Assembly (NCBI RefSeq): GCF_018332695.1
Contig: NZ_BOQN01000010.1
Span: 1-64,000, forward strand
From: Paractinoplanes toevensis
GTDB taxonomy: Bacteria; Actinomycetota; Actinomycetes; Mycobacteriales; Micromonosporaceae
Direction: 5' to 3'
DNA: 64,000 nucleotides
Positions within the stretch are counted from its first letter, which is position 1. Each line of letters begins with the position of its first letter. Position numbers and translations under genes: made by a program. Shown here in pieces: positions 48,389 to 57,129 of this stretch. The notes beneath the pieces were generated by a model. That model saw nothing but the letters and a program-made list of their open reading frames with translations, was not told where the DNA came from and did not search any database.

Positions 48389-49243
48389 CTACAGCAGTGA
48401 TCCGGCCAGCGCGATGTTCTGCGTCCTCAGCGCGCCGGTCACCAGCCGCATGATCCGGCGGGCGCCGTACGCCTCGAAGTGGGTGTGGTCGTTGCAGAAG
48501 AACTGGCCCACCAGCCCGGCGGTGTAGTCGCCGTTGTTGGGGCAAAGTCCCAGCGAGTTGTAGTAATTGACGCTGAGGGTCCGCAGGTCGATGACGGGGG
48601 CACCGGTAGCGGAGCCGGCCGCGAAGGTCTCCGGGTAGAAACCGCGGTTCAGCGTCGCCGTGCTGCCCGAGCAGGCGATGGCCGCGACCGGGGTGACCAG
48701 GACCGGGAAGGCTCCCCGGGCCTGTGCGGTCTGCGCCATCATCGTCATCAGCTGCTGGTAGCGCGCGCTGCCGACGTGCCGGGGGCAGGCGGTGTCGCCG
48801 TCGTTGATGCCGAACTGGATGAAGAGGTAATCGCCGGCCTTCATGCCGTTGAGCGTCTTCTGCCAGTTGGTCGAAGGGGTCGTCGAGCTGAGGGCGCACT
48901 CACCGGCCGAGTTCTTGGTCGACGTCACGCCGCCCTCGTAGAGCCACGTCTGGATGCTGCGACCGGAAACCGCCAGGTTGTTCACCACGATGTTGGTGTG
49001 GAACTGGCCGTCGAACTCGGTGGCCCAGCCGACCGGACAGGTGGAGCTGGGGTTGGCCATGGTCGAGTCGCCGGCCATCCAGACGTTGGTCGTCGCCGCG
49101 GCGGCGACGGTGGCCGCCTCCGGATCGGCCCGGACGCTGCAGCCGGGTGGGGCGATCATCGCGGCGGAGGCGGCGGCACCCGGCGCCACCAGCGACAGGG
49201 GTATCACGAGAGCGGAGAGGAGCAGTAGGCGAACCGTACGCAT
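48389..49243 (-). CDS. Secreted SGNH esterase, rhamnogalacturonan acetylesterase-like (CE12)
   Basis: 284 residues from ATG 49243 behind AGGAGGAACC. Signal peptide to about 28. SGNH motifs are present: block I VWMAGDSTMA with the nucleophile Ser, the Gly block NNLAVSGRSI, FIQFGINDGD as the Asn block, and the C-terminal DHTHFEAYGA with the Asp-x-x-His pair. The order fits CE12 rhamnogalacturonan or pectin acetylesterases, which remove acetyl groups from pectin. Next to a pectate lyase and a cellulase. AAGCGCTT at 49301-49308 lies upstream. Confidence 0.85.
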   Translation of the reverse strand: MRTVRLLLLSALVIPLSLVAPGAAASAAMIAPPGCSVRADPEAATVAAAATTNVWMAGDSTMANPSSTCPVGWATEFDGQFHTNIVVNNLAVSGRSIQTWLYEGGVTSTKNSAGECALSSTTPSTNWQKTLNGMKAGDYLFIQFGINDGDTACPRHVGSARYQQLMTMMAQTAQARGAFPVLVTPVAAIACSGSTATLNRGFYPETFAAGSATGAPVIDLRTLSVNYYNSLGLCPNNGDYTAGLVGQFFCNDHTHFEAYGARRIMRLVTGALRTQNIALAGSLL

Positions 49244-49298
49244 GGTTCCTCCTGAAGGGGGACGGAGCCCTCAGCGTGACGCCCCGAAAAATCGCCGG

Positions 49299-49310
49299 GC
49301 AAGCGCTTAC
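49299..49310. promoter_or_regulatory. LacI-type operator-like site upstream of the esterase
   Basis: GCAAGCGCTTAC contains the palindrome AAGCGCTT (49301-49308), the same central octamer as the cellulase site. It is 58 bases upstream of the esterase start and may be bound by the same regulator. Confidence 0.4.
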
Positions 49311-49402
49311 CTGGCCACTGCGCCGGACGGTAGACGCCGTGCGACGAGCGGTATGGCCGCAGGTGGTGGACATTTTACATTGAAGATCATAAATCAAGAG
49401 AA

Positions 49403-49439
49403 GCACGGCCCCCGGGCGGCGTACGCCTGGGGGCCGTGC
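49403..49439 (-). terminator. Terminator of the pectate lyase gene
   Basis: GCACGGCCCCC (49403-49413) pairs perfectly with GGGGGCCGTGC (49429-49439), and an inner GGCG/CGCC pair extends the stem. It lies 10 bases past the lyase stop. Confidence 0.8.
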
Positions 49440-49448
49440 GACTACCGG

Positions 49449-50168
49449 TCAGGAAACGATGCAGTTCTTGCCGTTCGCGCCGGAGCCGGTCTTCACCGGT
49501 TCGGCGCCGGTGTTGTTGCCGGTGTACAGCCAGCAGGTCGGGATGCTGCCGATGCTGTTGCCCTTCAACGTCGCGACGTCGCCGTAGTTGGTGTTGACGC
49601 CGGCAATCACCTTGCCGCTGGTCGCGGTGACGTTCTGGATGGTCACCTTGCGGGCGGCCTGGGTGGAGCAGTTACCGCAGGAGCGGTACAGCTTGCCGAA
49701 GTTGCTGACCTTGAAGTTCTTGATGGTCACCGACCCGCCGGAACCGCGGTTGTCCTGGAACACCTTGTCCGACGCGCTCGCCGCACTGCCGCCGTCGATC
49801 ACGACGGTCGCGTTGCTGCCGCGGAAGGTCGCGGCGTCCTCGCCGACGTCCTGCCAGACGACGTTGGTGAGGTTGCAACTGCCCGCGCAGTGGACGCCGT
49901 CGGCGGCCGGCGCACCCAGGATGACGTTCTTCAGGGTCGCCCCGGCGGCCAGGTCGAACAGCGGGTCCTGACCCTCGGCCTGACCACCGCTGCCGAGGTC
50001 GCCGGAGCCGATGTAGCGCTTCCCGCCACCGTCGAACGTGCCGGTCACCTTGATCGACGCGGTGACTTTCACGTCGGTGGCGGCAGATGCCAGACCCACC
50101 GTCGCCACGGAGGCGGCGAGGGCGGTGGCCAGAACGGCGGCGCCGATGAGCAAGCGTGGTCTTTTCAT
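49449..50168 (-). CDS. Secreted pectate lyase (PL3)
   Basis: 239 residues from ATG 50168 behind GAGGAAAGG. Signal peptide to about 30. The mature chain is a short right-handed beta-helix: VTGTFDGGGKRYIGSGDLGSG, AEGQDPLFDLAAGATLKNVILG, DGVHCAGSCNLTNVVWQDVGEDAATFRG and KVFQDNRGSGGSVTIKNF, all typical of family PL3. These lyases break polygalacturonate by beta-elimination and need calcium. Together with the esterase it would degrade pectin. A small CBM is not present. Confidence 0.9.
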   Translation of the reverse strand: MKRPRLLIGAAVLATALAASVATVGLASAATDVKVTASIKVTGTFDGGGKRYIGSGDLGSGGQAEGQDPLFDLAAGATLKNVILGAPAADGVHCAGSCNLTNVVWQDVGEDAATFRGSNATVVIDGGSAASASDKVFQDNRGSGGSVTIKNFKVSNFGKLYRSCGNCSTQAARKVTIQNVTATSGKVIAGVNTNYGDVATLKGNSIGSIPTCWLYTGNNTGAEPVKTGSGANGKNCIVS

Positions 50169-50470
50169 TTTCTGGACCTTTCCTCGGGTACCCACCTTCT
50201 TTCGGTCAAGGCGGGACGTACGGGAGGAACATATGCCGGTACGGCGGTCCAGAAAGGGGTTGAGCATCGATGAATGTCTTAAGAGAGCTTTAATCGATGC
50301 TTTTTTCAAGGCTAGTATTGCTGCAACATGCTATTGACAAGCATAAATGTCTTGTTTATGCAAACGTCTGCAAACTGGGCCACTCGGCTGTGGAGGGGCA
50401 CCCCGGCCGTCCGATTGCCGCCGTACCTCGGCCCGATGCAGTCCGGCTAGCGGATCGCCACGCTGGGCAC
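50169..50470. other. Divergent control region, pectate lyase and NPCBM protein
   Basis: 302 bases without a gene. TTGACA (50334-50339) with TATGCA (50357-50362), 17 bases apart, is a promoter candidate for the gene at 50471. A perfect inverted repeat GCATAAA-N7-TTTATGC (50341-50361) fills its spacer. The stretch is much richer in A/T than its surroundings. Confidence 0.5.
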
Positions 50471-51430
50471 ATGTCTCCCTCGAACCGCAGCACACGAGCC
50501 GCCGGCCTCGTGTTCACCACCTTACTCATCGCCCTGGTCGGCGGGGCGGTCCTGTACTTCGTCTACGCCGGTGACCGCAGCCGGGCGGTCTTCCTGCTCG
50601 CCGGGTGCGCGCTGGTCGCGTTCGTCCTGGTGATCGCCGCCGTCCGGATCGCGCTGGGCTACCGGCGCGGCCGCCGCCTCGAACTCGAGCACAACGTCCC
50701 GCCGAGCCGGCTGATGCGCGCCATGGAGTTGCGTCAGTGGCTGATCCTGACCCTGGGAGTCGCGTTCTTCGCACTGGCCACCGGGGCGCTGACCGCACTG
50801 CGCGTGGTGACCGCCGACGCGGCGACACCGCCGGCCGCGGCGACCACCACGCCCACGCTGGAACCGGTCACGCCGGAACCGACCACACCGGAGCCGACCA
50901 CCGACGTCTCCCCCAGCGACACGGCCGACCCGACCGACACGGCCGACCCGAGCGACACGGCCCGCCCGAGCGACACGGCCGACCCGACCGATCCCGCGGA
51001 CATCCCGTTGGACACCCCGGCCACCAAGTACCTCGACACCCAGCCCGCGTTGGACGGTGGATACGACGCCATCGCCGTGACCTTCTCGGCGCACCGCTAC
51101 CCGCGGGGGATCTCCTTCTACTGCGACACCGACGCCGACAGCCGGCTGCAGTGGAACGTCGCCGGCTACGGCCACTTCACCACGACGGCCGGGATCGACG
51201 ACGAGACGCAGAACACGTTCGGGGTGGTCGTCGGCATCCTCTTCTACGACCAGGACGGCCACCAGTTGGTGCCCAAGCCGGTCGAGGTGTCGGTGGGCCA
51301 TCCGAAGGAGGTGTCGCTCAACCTCAAGGGTGCGGTGAGCCTGCGGGCCACCTGCTCCGGACGGATCGCCAAGACCAACAAGGAGCACAACACGCGTACG
51401 TCCTTCGGTGACCCGATCCTCACCCAGTGA
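50471..51430 (+). CDS. Membrane protein with Pro/Thr linker and NPCBM-like outer domain
   Basis: 319 residues from ATG 50471. Three membrane helices (about 10-32, 37-60, 92-112), then a linker of PTT, DTADPSDTA-type repeats (about 120-185). The outer domain (about 190-319) includes AIAVTFSAHRYPRGISFYC, GIDDETQNTFGVVVGILFYDQDGHQLVPKPVEVS and HPKEVSLNLKGAVSLRATC, which resembles an NPCBM carbohydrate-binding jelly roll with one Cys pair. It may sense or tether polysaccharide. Divergent from the pectate lyase. Confidence 0.6.
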   Translation: MSPSNRSTRAAGLVFTTLLIALVGGAVLYFVYAGDRSRAVFLLAGCALVAFVLVIAAVRIALGYRRGRRLELEHNVPPSRLMRAMELRQWLILTLGVAFFALATGALTALRVVTADAATPPAAATTTPTLEPVTPEPTTPEPTTDVSPSDTADPTDTADPSDTARPSDTADPTDPADIPLDTPATKYLDTQPALDGGYDAIAVTFSAHRYPRGISFYCDTDADSRLQWNVAGYGHFTTTAGIDDETQNTFGVVVGILFYDQDGHQLVPKPVEVSVGHPKEVSLNLKGAVSLRATCSGRIAKTNKEHNTRTSFGDPILTQ

Positions 51431-51465
51431 CCGGAGTACGGCCTGATGACCTACCGCCGAGGAGG

Positions 51466-51483
51466 CGACCGTCCTTACGGTCG
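51466..51483. terminator. Short terminator hairpin
   Basis: CGACCGT (51466-51472) and ACGGTCG (51477-51483) pair perfectly around CCTT and are followed by TT. It covers the rpiB-like stop and can end both convergent transcripts. Confidence 0.6.
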
Positions 51484-51891
51484 TTCGATCGCGGCGATGT
51501 TCGCCGCCTCGTCCGGGTCGGGCTCCGCAGTGTCCAGGAAGGCCTGCAGCACCTCGACCGCCACGTCCGGGGCGAGCCGTTTGAGGCTCATCGCCAGCAC
51601 GTTCGCGTCGTTCCAGAGCCGGGCGCCCTTCGCGATCCACGGGTCCCAGGCGAGGGCCGCCCGGACGCCGGGCACCTTGTTGGCCGCGATCGCCGTGCCG
51701 GTGCCGGTCCAGCACATCACCACGCCGTAGTCGGCCCGGCCGTCGACGACCGCCTGCCCGACGAACCGGCCGAGGTCGGGCCAGTTCCCCGCGTCGCCCG
51801 GCCGGACGATCTCGTGCCCGGCGGCGGCCAAGGCCTCGACGACCGCCCGGGTCGTCTCGTTCTCGTCGTCGCTGGCGAACGCTATCCGCAT
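51475..51891 (-). CDS. RpiB/LacAB-family sugar-phosphate isomerase
   Basis: 138 residues from ATG 51891. The family pattern is clear: MRIAFASDDENETTRAVVEAL at the start, DYGVVMCWTGTGTAIAANKVPGVRAAL with the active-site Cys, and RLWNDANVLAMS. Enzymes of this group interconvert ribose-5-phosphate and ribulose-5-phosphate or related pentose and hexose phosphates in the cytoplasm. The loop DDENET replaces the common DHAG, so the substrate may differ from plain ribose-5-phosphate. Stands alone on its strand. Confidence 0.8.
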   Translation of the reverse strand: MRIAFASDDENETTRAVVEALAAAGHEIVRPGDAGNWPDLGRFVGQAVVDGRADYGVVMCWTGTGTAIAANKVPGVRAALAWDPWIAKGARLWNDANVLAMSLKRLAPDVAVEVLQAFLDTAEPDPDEAANIAAIERP

Positions 51892-52047
51892 GCCGGCAGC
51901 CTAATTCCCGGCGCTCGGCCAGATGGCGGCAGCGGCGAACTCATATCCGCGGGGCCGAGCATTGTCACCCATCGATTTATTGATCGGGGGCGGTGGATCT
52001 CGATCGATATCATCGGGATCTTGCGGCTGACCGCCCGGGAGGACGAC

Positions 52048-52701
52048 GTGACCGACGCCTGGAGCCGGGCCGCCTTTCTGCGCGAATACGTTCGTGCCCC
52101 GTTCTCCGTCGCCGCGGTCACGCCCAGCGGCCGGGCGCTCGCCGGCCTGGTCACCGCGCCGGTGCCGCACCGGGGCGACCCGGTGATCGTCGAGCTCGGG
52201 GCCGGCACCGGGGCGTTCACGGCGGCCGTCCAGCGCCGGCTCGCCGGCCGCGGTCACCATCTGGCGATCGAGATCAACGAACGGTTCGCGGGGGTGCTGG
52301 CCGCCCGGTTCCCGCAGGTCGACGTCGCGGTGGCGGACGCGTTCCGGCTTCGCGAGGTGCTGGCCGGGCGGGGCCTCGACCGGGCCGACGTGATCGTGAG
52401 CGGGCTGCCGTGGGCGGCGTTCACCGCGGCCCGGCAGGACGAGCTGCTGAGTGCGGTGGCCGGCGCGCTCGCCCCGGCGGGTGCCTTCACCGCGTTCGGC
52501 TACACGCTCTTCCGCGCGGCGCCGGGCGCCCGGCGGCTGCGGCGGGCGCTCGGCGATCACTTCGAGGAGGTGGTCACCGGGCGCACGGTGTGGGCCAACC
52601 TGCCGCCGGCGTTCGTGCATATCTGCCGGCGTCCCCGGGAGCCGTGGCTACCATCGCCGGGTGGAGGATGCCGAGCTGGTGCGGTTGGCGCGGGACGGTG
52701 A
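52048..52701 (+). CDS. SAM-dependent methyltransferase (phospholipid N-methyltransferase/KsgA-like)
   Basis: 217 residues from GTG 52048 behind GGGAGGA. The start FLREYVRAPFSVAAVTPSGRALA is characteristic of phosphatidylethanolamine N-methyltransferase-like proteins, and motif I VIVELGAGTGAFTAAVQ lies near residue 47, followed by LAIEINERFAGVL and DVIVSGLPWAAF (motif IV). It may methylate a lipid head group or RNA. Its last 41 bases overlap the following sigma gene, in a different frame. Confidence 0.8.
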   Translation: MTDAWSRAAFLREYVRAPFSVAAVTPSGRALAGLVTAPVPHRGDPVIVELGAGTGAFTAAVQRRLAGRGHHLAIEINERFAGVLAARFPQVDVAVADAFRLREVLAGRGLDRADVIVSGLPWAAFTAARQDELLSAVAGALAPAGAFTAFGYTLFRAAPGARRLRRALGDHFEEVVTGRTVWANLPPAFVHICRRPREPWLPSPGGGCRAGAVGAGR

Positions 52702-53569
52702 TGCCGGGGCGCTGGGGGTGCTGGTGCGGCGGCACGAGGCCGGCATGCGGGCGGTCGCGCTGAGCCTGCTGGGTTACGGGCCGGACGCCGAGGACGCCGT
52801 TCAGGACGCGATGGTCACCGCGATCGGCTCGATCGGGGCGGTCCGGGATCCGGTCGCGGCCGGGGCGTGGTTGCGCTCGGTGGTGCGCAACAACTGCCGC
52901 ATGCTGCTGCGGGCCCGGCGGCCGCAGCCGGTCGCCGACGCCGAGTGGTTCCTGCCGCCCGCCGGCGGCCCCGAGGAGTTCCTCGAGCGGGCGGCGCTGC
53001 GGGACTGGGTGTGGCACGCCATCGGCGCGCTGTCCGAGACCGATCGGCTGGTCACGGTGCTGCGCCACTTCAGCGGGGTCCGATCGTACGAGCAGATCGC
53101 GACCGTCTGCGGGGTGCCGGTCGGCACCGTGCGCAGCCGGCTGAGCCACGCCCGCCGCAGCCTGCTGGCATCGCTGCGGAACACCGCCGACCTGGCCCAT
53201 CCGGACAGCGCCCAGCAGATCGGGGCGCGCGAGCGGGAGGCAGCGGACGCGATGGCGGCGGCGATGCGCGGCGATTTCCGGTACGTCGTCGACGACCTCT
53301 GGTGGCCCGACGCCGAGCTGGTCGCGCCGGTGGCCGCGCGCCGGGGCGGGACCGACTTCGCCGTACGGGGAATGGAGTGTGATCTGGAGGCCGGGGTCCG
53401 GCAGCGGCTCATCTCGGTGGTGGCCGCCGACGATCTGCTCATCTGGGAGACCGAGTTGCTCAGCCCGTCGTCGGATCCGGAGCACTGCCCGCCCGGCGCC
53501 GTCTGGCTGCACGCTCTGTCCGGCGGGCGGGCGCGGACGGTGACCCTCTTCCATCCGGTCGCCGGGTGA
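52661..53569 (+). CDS. ECF sigma factor with C-terminal SnoaL-like domain
   Basis: 302 residues from GTG 52661; TACCAT at 52649-52654 would make the RNA leaderless, and the start lies inside the methyltransferase gene. Region 2 (about 1-75) includes YGPDAEDAVQDAMVTAIGSI and region 4 (about 118-165) SYEQIATVCGVPVGTVRSRLSHARR. The remaining 130 residues look like a SnoaL/NTF2-like domain (RYVVDDLWWPDAELVAPV...) that in such sigma factors controls activity in place of an anti-sigma factor. No anti-sigma gene follows; an alpha/beta hydrolase does. Confidence 0.85.
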   Translation: MEDAELVRLARDGDAGALGVLVRRHEAGMRAVALSLLGYGPDAEDAVQDAMVTAIGSIGAVRDPVAAGAWLRSVVRNNCRMLLRARRPQPVADAEWFLPPAGGPEEFLERAALRDWVWHAIGALSETDRLVTVLRHFSGVRSYEQIATVCGVPVGTVRSRLSHARRSLLASLRNTADLAHPDSAQQIGAREREAADAMAAAMRGDFRYVVDDLWWPDAELVAPVAARRGGTDFAVRGMECDLEAGVRQRLISVVAADDLLIWETELLSPSSDPEHCPPGAVWLHALSGGRARTVTLFHPVAG

Positions 53570-53632
53570 GCGAACTTTTCCGCCCCTGAGCGCATCCGGT
53601 CCGGTCAGCACTCATCCGGATCGGAGATTTTC

Positions 53633-54439
53633 TTGAACACCCACGAACTCACGGTGGACGGCGTCCGGCAGGTCTACCACGTCGCCGGCCGGGGACCGCT
53701 CTGCGTGGCGCACTCCGGCGGGCCCGGCATCGACTGGGCGTACCTGCGGATGCCTCGGCTCGAGGAGCACTTCACCATGGTCTACCTGGAGCCGGTCGGC
53801 ACCGGCGGGTCCGGGCGGCTCGACGGGTACGGCCTTACGACGTACGTGCGTTTCCTGGCCGCCGTGGTCGATCAGCTCCAGGCGCCGCGGGTGTATCTGC
53901 TGGGCCACTCGCACGGCGGCTTCGTCGTGCAGCGCTATGCCCTCGATCACCCGGACCGGATCGCCGGCCTGATCCTGTACGACACGTCGCCGGTGACCGG
54001 CCCGGAGTTCTGGGCGTCGGCGATGGCCGGGGTCGCCGCGTACGCCGCCGTCGCCCCCGAGGTCCCGGCCGCGTTCCAGCGTGCCGTGACCGCGGCCGAC
54101 GACGAGACGATGACCGCGGCGCTGCGCGAGGCGGTCCCGATCTACTTCGCCGACTTCCCGGGCCGGCGCTCCGAGTTCGCCGCGTTCGTCGCCGGGATCC
54201 GCGCGTGGGTGGTTCCGCAGGACGCGGAGCCGTTCGACGTACGCCCCCGGCTGGGCGAGATCGCCGTGCCGGTCGTCGTGATCGCCGGTGTCCACGACTT
54301 CATCTGCAGGCCGCGGTGGGCGGCCATGCTGCACGCCGGCATCCCCGGCTCGCGGCTGGTCGAGCTGGCCTCCAGCGGCCACTTCGGCCATCTGGAGCAG
54401 CCGGCCGAGTTCGCCCGCGCCGCACTGTCGGTCCGCTGA
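53633..54439 (+). CDS. Alpha/beta hydrolase, proline-iminopeptidase-like
   Basis: 268 residues from TTG 53633 with CGGAG nearby; no in-frame ATG or GTG stands further upstream. HSGGPG near residue 27 is the oxyanion region, Ser93 in GHSHGG the nucleophile, and VIAGVHDFICRP with SSGHFGHLEQP supply Asp and His. The pattern resembles proline iminopeptidases and epoxide/ester hydrolases; the substrate is not clear. Just 63 bases after the ECF sigma gene, so it may be one of its targets. Ends next to the kinase stop on the other strand. Confidence 0.8.
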   Translation: MNTHELTVDGVRQVYHVAGRGPLCVAHSGGPGIDWAYLRMPRLEEHFTMVYLEPVGTGGSGRLDGYGLTTYVRFLAAVVDQLQAPRVYLLGHSHGGFVVQRYALDHPDRIAGLILYDTSPVTGPEFWASAMAGVAAYAAVAPEVPAAFQRAVTAADDETMTAALREAVPIYFADFPGRRSEFAAFVAGIRAWVVPQDAEPFDVRPRLGEIAVPVVVIAGVHDFICRPRWAAMLHAGIPGSRLVELASSGHFGHLEQPAEFARAALSVR

Positions 54440-56500
54440 TCAGGGCATGTACATCTCGGCCAGCCGGGTGGCGACGCCCGCGTCGGTGGTGACCGCGGCC
54501 AGGCCCTGAGGCTCGGCCTTCAGCCACTTCGCGAACGCGGCCAGCTTGATCGGGCAGATCCCGCCGCTGGTCATCGTGCCGATGCAGTCGCCCTCACTAC
54601 CGGGGTCGTCCCAGGTGGTGAGGGCCGGCTGTTTCACCACCGGGAGGGTGACCTTCAGGTGGCTCTCGACGATCGTGGTCTCCTGCTCACACCGGGCATC
54701 GGTCGGCTCGATCTTCAGCAGCGTGCAGTAGTCCGGGCCGGACAGGTACAGCACCGGCTCGACCACCGCGGCGTGCGCGACCGGGTCGTACGAGTAGAGC
54801 TTGACCACCGACGAGACCTCGCCCTTGCCGTTGAGGTCGGCGAACTGCACCGGTTGCGGGCTCACCGTCGGCGACCGGAGTTCGGCGTTCGCGAACGCGG
54901 CGCCGGCGTCCCCGCTGTTCTCGTCGTTGAGCGCGCCGAGCTGCACCCGCCCGCCGACCAGCAGCGGGTCGGTGAGCTCCGCGGTCAGCACGGCCGCGCC
55001 GTCGACCGACACCTCGGCGGCCTCGTTGATCACGGCGATCGCGACCCGGTGGGTCTGCCCCAGCCGGAACGCCGTCGAGGGGGTCGCCTGCTCGCCGGTG
55101 ACCTCGCCGTCGTTGTCCATCCCGATCCGCACCTGCTTCGTGCAGAACGAGGCGCGGTAGCCGCTCCGGTCGACGACCCGGAACCAGATCACCGCACACG
55201 CGTTCGGGGTGGCCACGGTGACGTCGACCGCGATCCGCTGATCACCGGCGAACGTGTCGGTCGGCCCGGCGCAGGTGTAGACGTTCGACTCATGGGTGGT
55301 CGCCAGCAGGCGACCGCCGCCGAAGAGGCACCAACCGGCCGAGTCCTCGGTGGGCCGAGTCTGTTTCCACTGGCCCGGCCGGCTCAGCGGGTCGATCACC
55401 GACGCGCCCTGGACCCGCGGCTGGGTCTTGCCGGCCGGCGGCGCCGCGGAGGTTTCCTCGAACGTCGGCTGGGCCCGCGGGCCGGCCAGCAGGCCGCGGC
55501 CGGGCTCGGTGGCGAACAGGCCGGCACCGGCCAGCACCACCGCCGCGCCGGCGACGGCCAGGATCCGGGCGGTCCGGCGGCGTCGCGGAACGGCGTCGGT
55601 GCGTACCGGATCGGGTCGCAACCGGCCGGTGTGCGCGGCCGCCTCGGCGGCCCGGCGCAGCTCGGGCCGTTCCGCCAGGGCCTGCCGGGAATCGGTGGCC
55701 AGCAGCAGGTCGAGCAGCTCGTTCGCGGTCGGCCGGTCCTCCGGCTTCTTGGCCAGGGCCCGGCCGACCAGCTCGCGCAACGGCCCGTCCAGGCCGGTCA
55801 GGTTGGGTGGCTGGGTGAGGATCCGGGCCGCGGTCGCGGCGGGCGAGTCGGCCCGGAACGGGGTGCGCCCGGTCGCCGCGTACGCCACCACCACGCCCCA
55901 GGCGAACACGTCGGCGGGCGGCCCGGCGTCCTGATCGGACTCGAACCGCTCCGGGGCCATGTAGGAGACCGTGCCCACCATCTGGTCGGTGCGGGTGTGC
56001 CGGCTGGTCACCTCCAGCGCCCGGGCGATGCCGAAGTCGATCACCTTGGGAGTGCCGAGCGAGAAGAGCACGTTCTCCGGCTTGAGATCGCGGTGGATCA
56101 CCCCGGCGCCGTGGATGGCGGCCAGCGCGGTGGCCACGCCGACCGCGACGCTGTGCAGAGTGCCGCCGGAGAGCGGGCCCTGCTCCTTGATCACCTCGCG
56201 CAGGCTGGGCCCGTCGACGTACTCGACGACGAGGTAGGGCGTGGCGTGGTCGGGGTCGGCGTCGAGCACCGCGGCGGTGCAGAAGCCGGGCACCTCGCGG
56301 GCCCGGTTGACCTCGCTGCGGAACCGGCCGCGAAACTCGGTGTCCCACGCGTACTCCGGGCGGATGACCTTCACCGCGACGAGCCCGCCGCCGGGCGCCC
56401 GGCCGAGGTAGACAGCGCCCATGCCGCCCTCGCCGAGCCGGCCGAGCAGCTCGTAGTCGCCGAGCCGCCGCGGATCGGCCGGCCATAGTGGACGCGTCAC
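54440..56500 (-). CDS. Large Ser/Thr protein kinase with extracellular sugar-binding-like domain
   Basis: 686 residues from GTG 56500; TAGGGT seven bases upstream makes the message probably leaderless. Kinase domain about 17-265: LGEGGMGAVYLGR, AVKVIR, HRDLKPEN, VIDFGIAR, MAPERF. Membrane helix about 313-333 (ARILAVAGAAVVLAGAGLFA). The outer part (about 380-560) reads as a LamG/3-keto-disaccharide-hydrolase-like jelly roll (AVDVTVATPNACAVIWFRVVDRSGYRASFC, GQTHRVAIAVINEAAEVSVDGAAV), followed by a Cys-containing tail. It may sense polymers outside the membrane. Confidence 0.87.
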   Translation of the reverse strand: MTRPLWPADPRRLGDYELLGRLGEGGMGAVYLGRAPGGGLVAVKVIRPEYAWDTEFRGRFRSEVNRAREVPGFCTAAVLDADPDHATPYLVVEYVDGPSLREVIKEQGPLSGGTLHSVAVGVATALAAIHGAGVIHRDLKPENVLFSLGTPKVIDFGIARALEVTSRHTRTDQMVGTVSYMAPERFESDQDAGPPADVFAWGVVVAYAATGRTPFRADSPAATAARILTQPPNLTGLDGPLRELVGRALAKKPEDRPTANELLDLLLATDSRQALAERPELRRAAEAAAHTGRLRPDPVRTDAVPRRRRTARILAVAGAAVVLAGAGLFATEPGRGLLAGPRAQPTFEETSAAPPAGKTQPRVQGASVIDPLSRPGQWKQTRPTEDSAGWCLFGGGRLLATTHESNVYTCAGPTDTFAGDQRIAVDVTVATPNACAVIWFRVVDRSGYRASFCTKQVRIGMDNDGEVTGEQATPSTAFRLGQTHRVAIAVINEAAEVSVDGAAVLTAELTDPLLVGGRVQLGALNDENSGDAGAAFANAELRSPTVSPQPVQFADLNGKGEVSSVVKLYSYDPVAHAAVVEPVLYLSGPDYCTLLKIEPTDARCEQETTIVESHLKVTLPVVKQPALTTWDDPGSEGDCIGTMTSGGICPIKLAAFAKWLKAEPQGLAAVTTDAGVATRLAEMYMP

Positions 56501-56529
56501 CCGCAGCACCCTACCGGCTGCGACCGAGG

Positions 56530-57129
56530 TCAGCGCACCAGCAGCGGCAGGACGGCGCGGACCTCGGTGGCGAGGCCGTCGAGGACCGGTTCGCCGCCCG
56601 CGGTGAAGGCCAGCAGTGCCTGCTGGAAAAGACCATCGAGCATGGCGTACGCCGTTGGCGAGGCCACCGAGGGCGGGCGGCCGGTGAGTGCCGCATATCG
56701 CTCGACGACCCGCCAGATCATCGCCTCGAGTGCCCCGTCGATCTCGGTGATGGCCTCGCGCAGCGGCGCCTCGAACATGCTCTGCGTGCGAAGGTCATAC
56801 CAGAGGCGGTGCATCGGCGCCTCCTCGCGGATGGTCTGCGCCAGTTTCGCCGCGAACGCCTCGACCAGCTCCTCCGCCAAGGTCGAGTCGCGCACGACCG
56901 CGTCGTAACGGGTCACACAGCGCGCCTTGTAGTAGCGAACGCTGTAGATGACCAGCTCGAGTTTGTCGTCGAAGTAGTAGTGCACAACGCCGTGGCTGAA
57001 CGGCGAGTTGCCGGCGATCTCCCGCAGGCTCGCCCGGGCATAACCCATCGCACCGAGCGTGGCCAGCGCGGACTCGGCCAGCTCGTCGCGGCGGCGATCG
57101 AATTTGTCGATCGGTCGGGTGGAGGGCAC
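56530..57129 (-). CDS. TetR-family regulator of the downstream divergent operon
   Basis: 199 residues from GTG 57129; TAGGAT (minus strand, 57142-57137) seven bases upstream suggests a leaderless message. HTH at about 28-62 (ARASLREIAGNSPFSHGVVHYYFDDKLELV) followed by the helical ligand domain. Two operator-like palindromes (57146-57161 and 57168-57183) lie between its start and the divergent SDR operon, so it very likely represses both. Ligand unknown, perhaps a CoA ester of the pathway. Confidence 0.87.
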   Translation of the reverse strand: MPSTRPIDKFDRRRDELAESALATLGAMGYARASLREIAGNSPFSHGVVHYYFDDKLELVIYSVRYYKARCVTRYDAVVRDSTLAEELVEAFAAKLAQTIREEAPMHRLWYDLRTQSMFEAPLREAITEIDGALEAMIWRVVERYAALTGRPPSVASPTAYAMLDGLFQQALLAFTAGGEPVLDGLATEVRAVLPLLVR

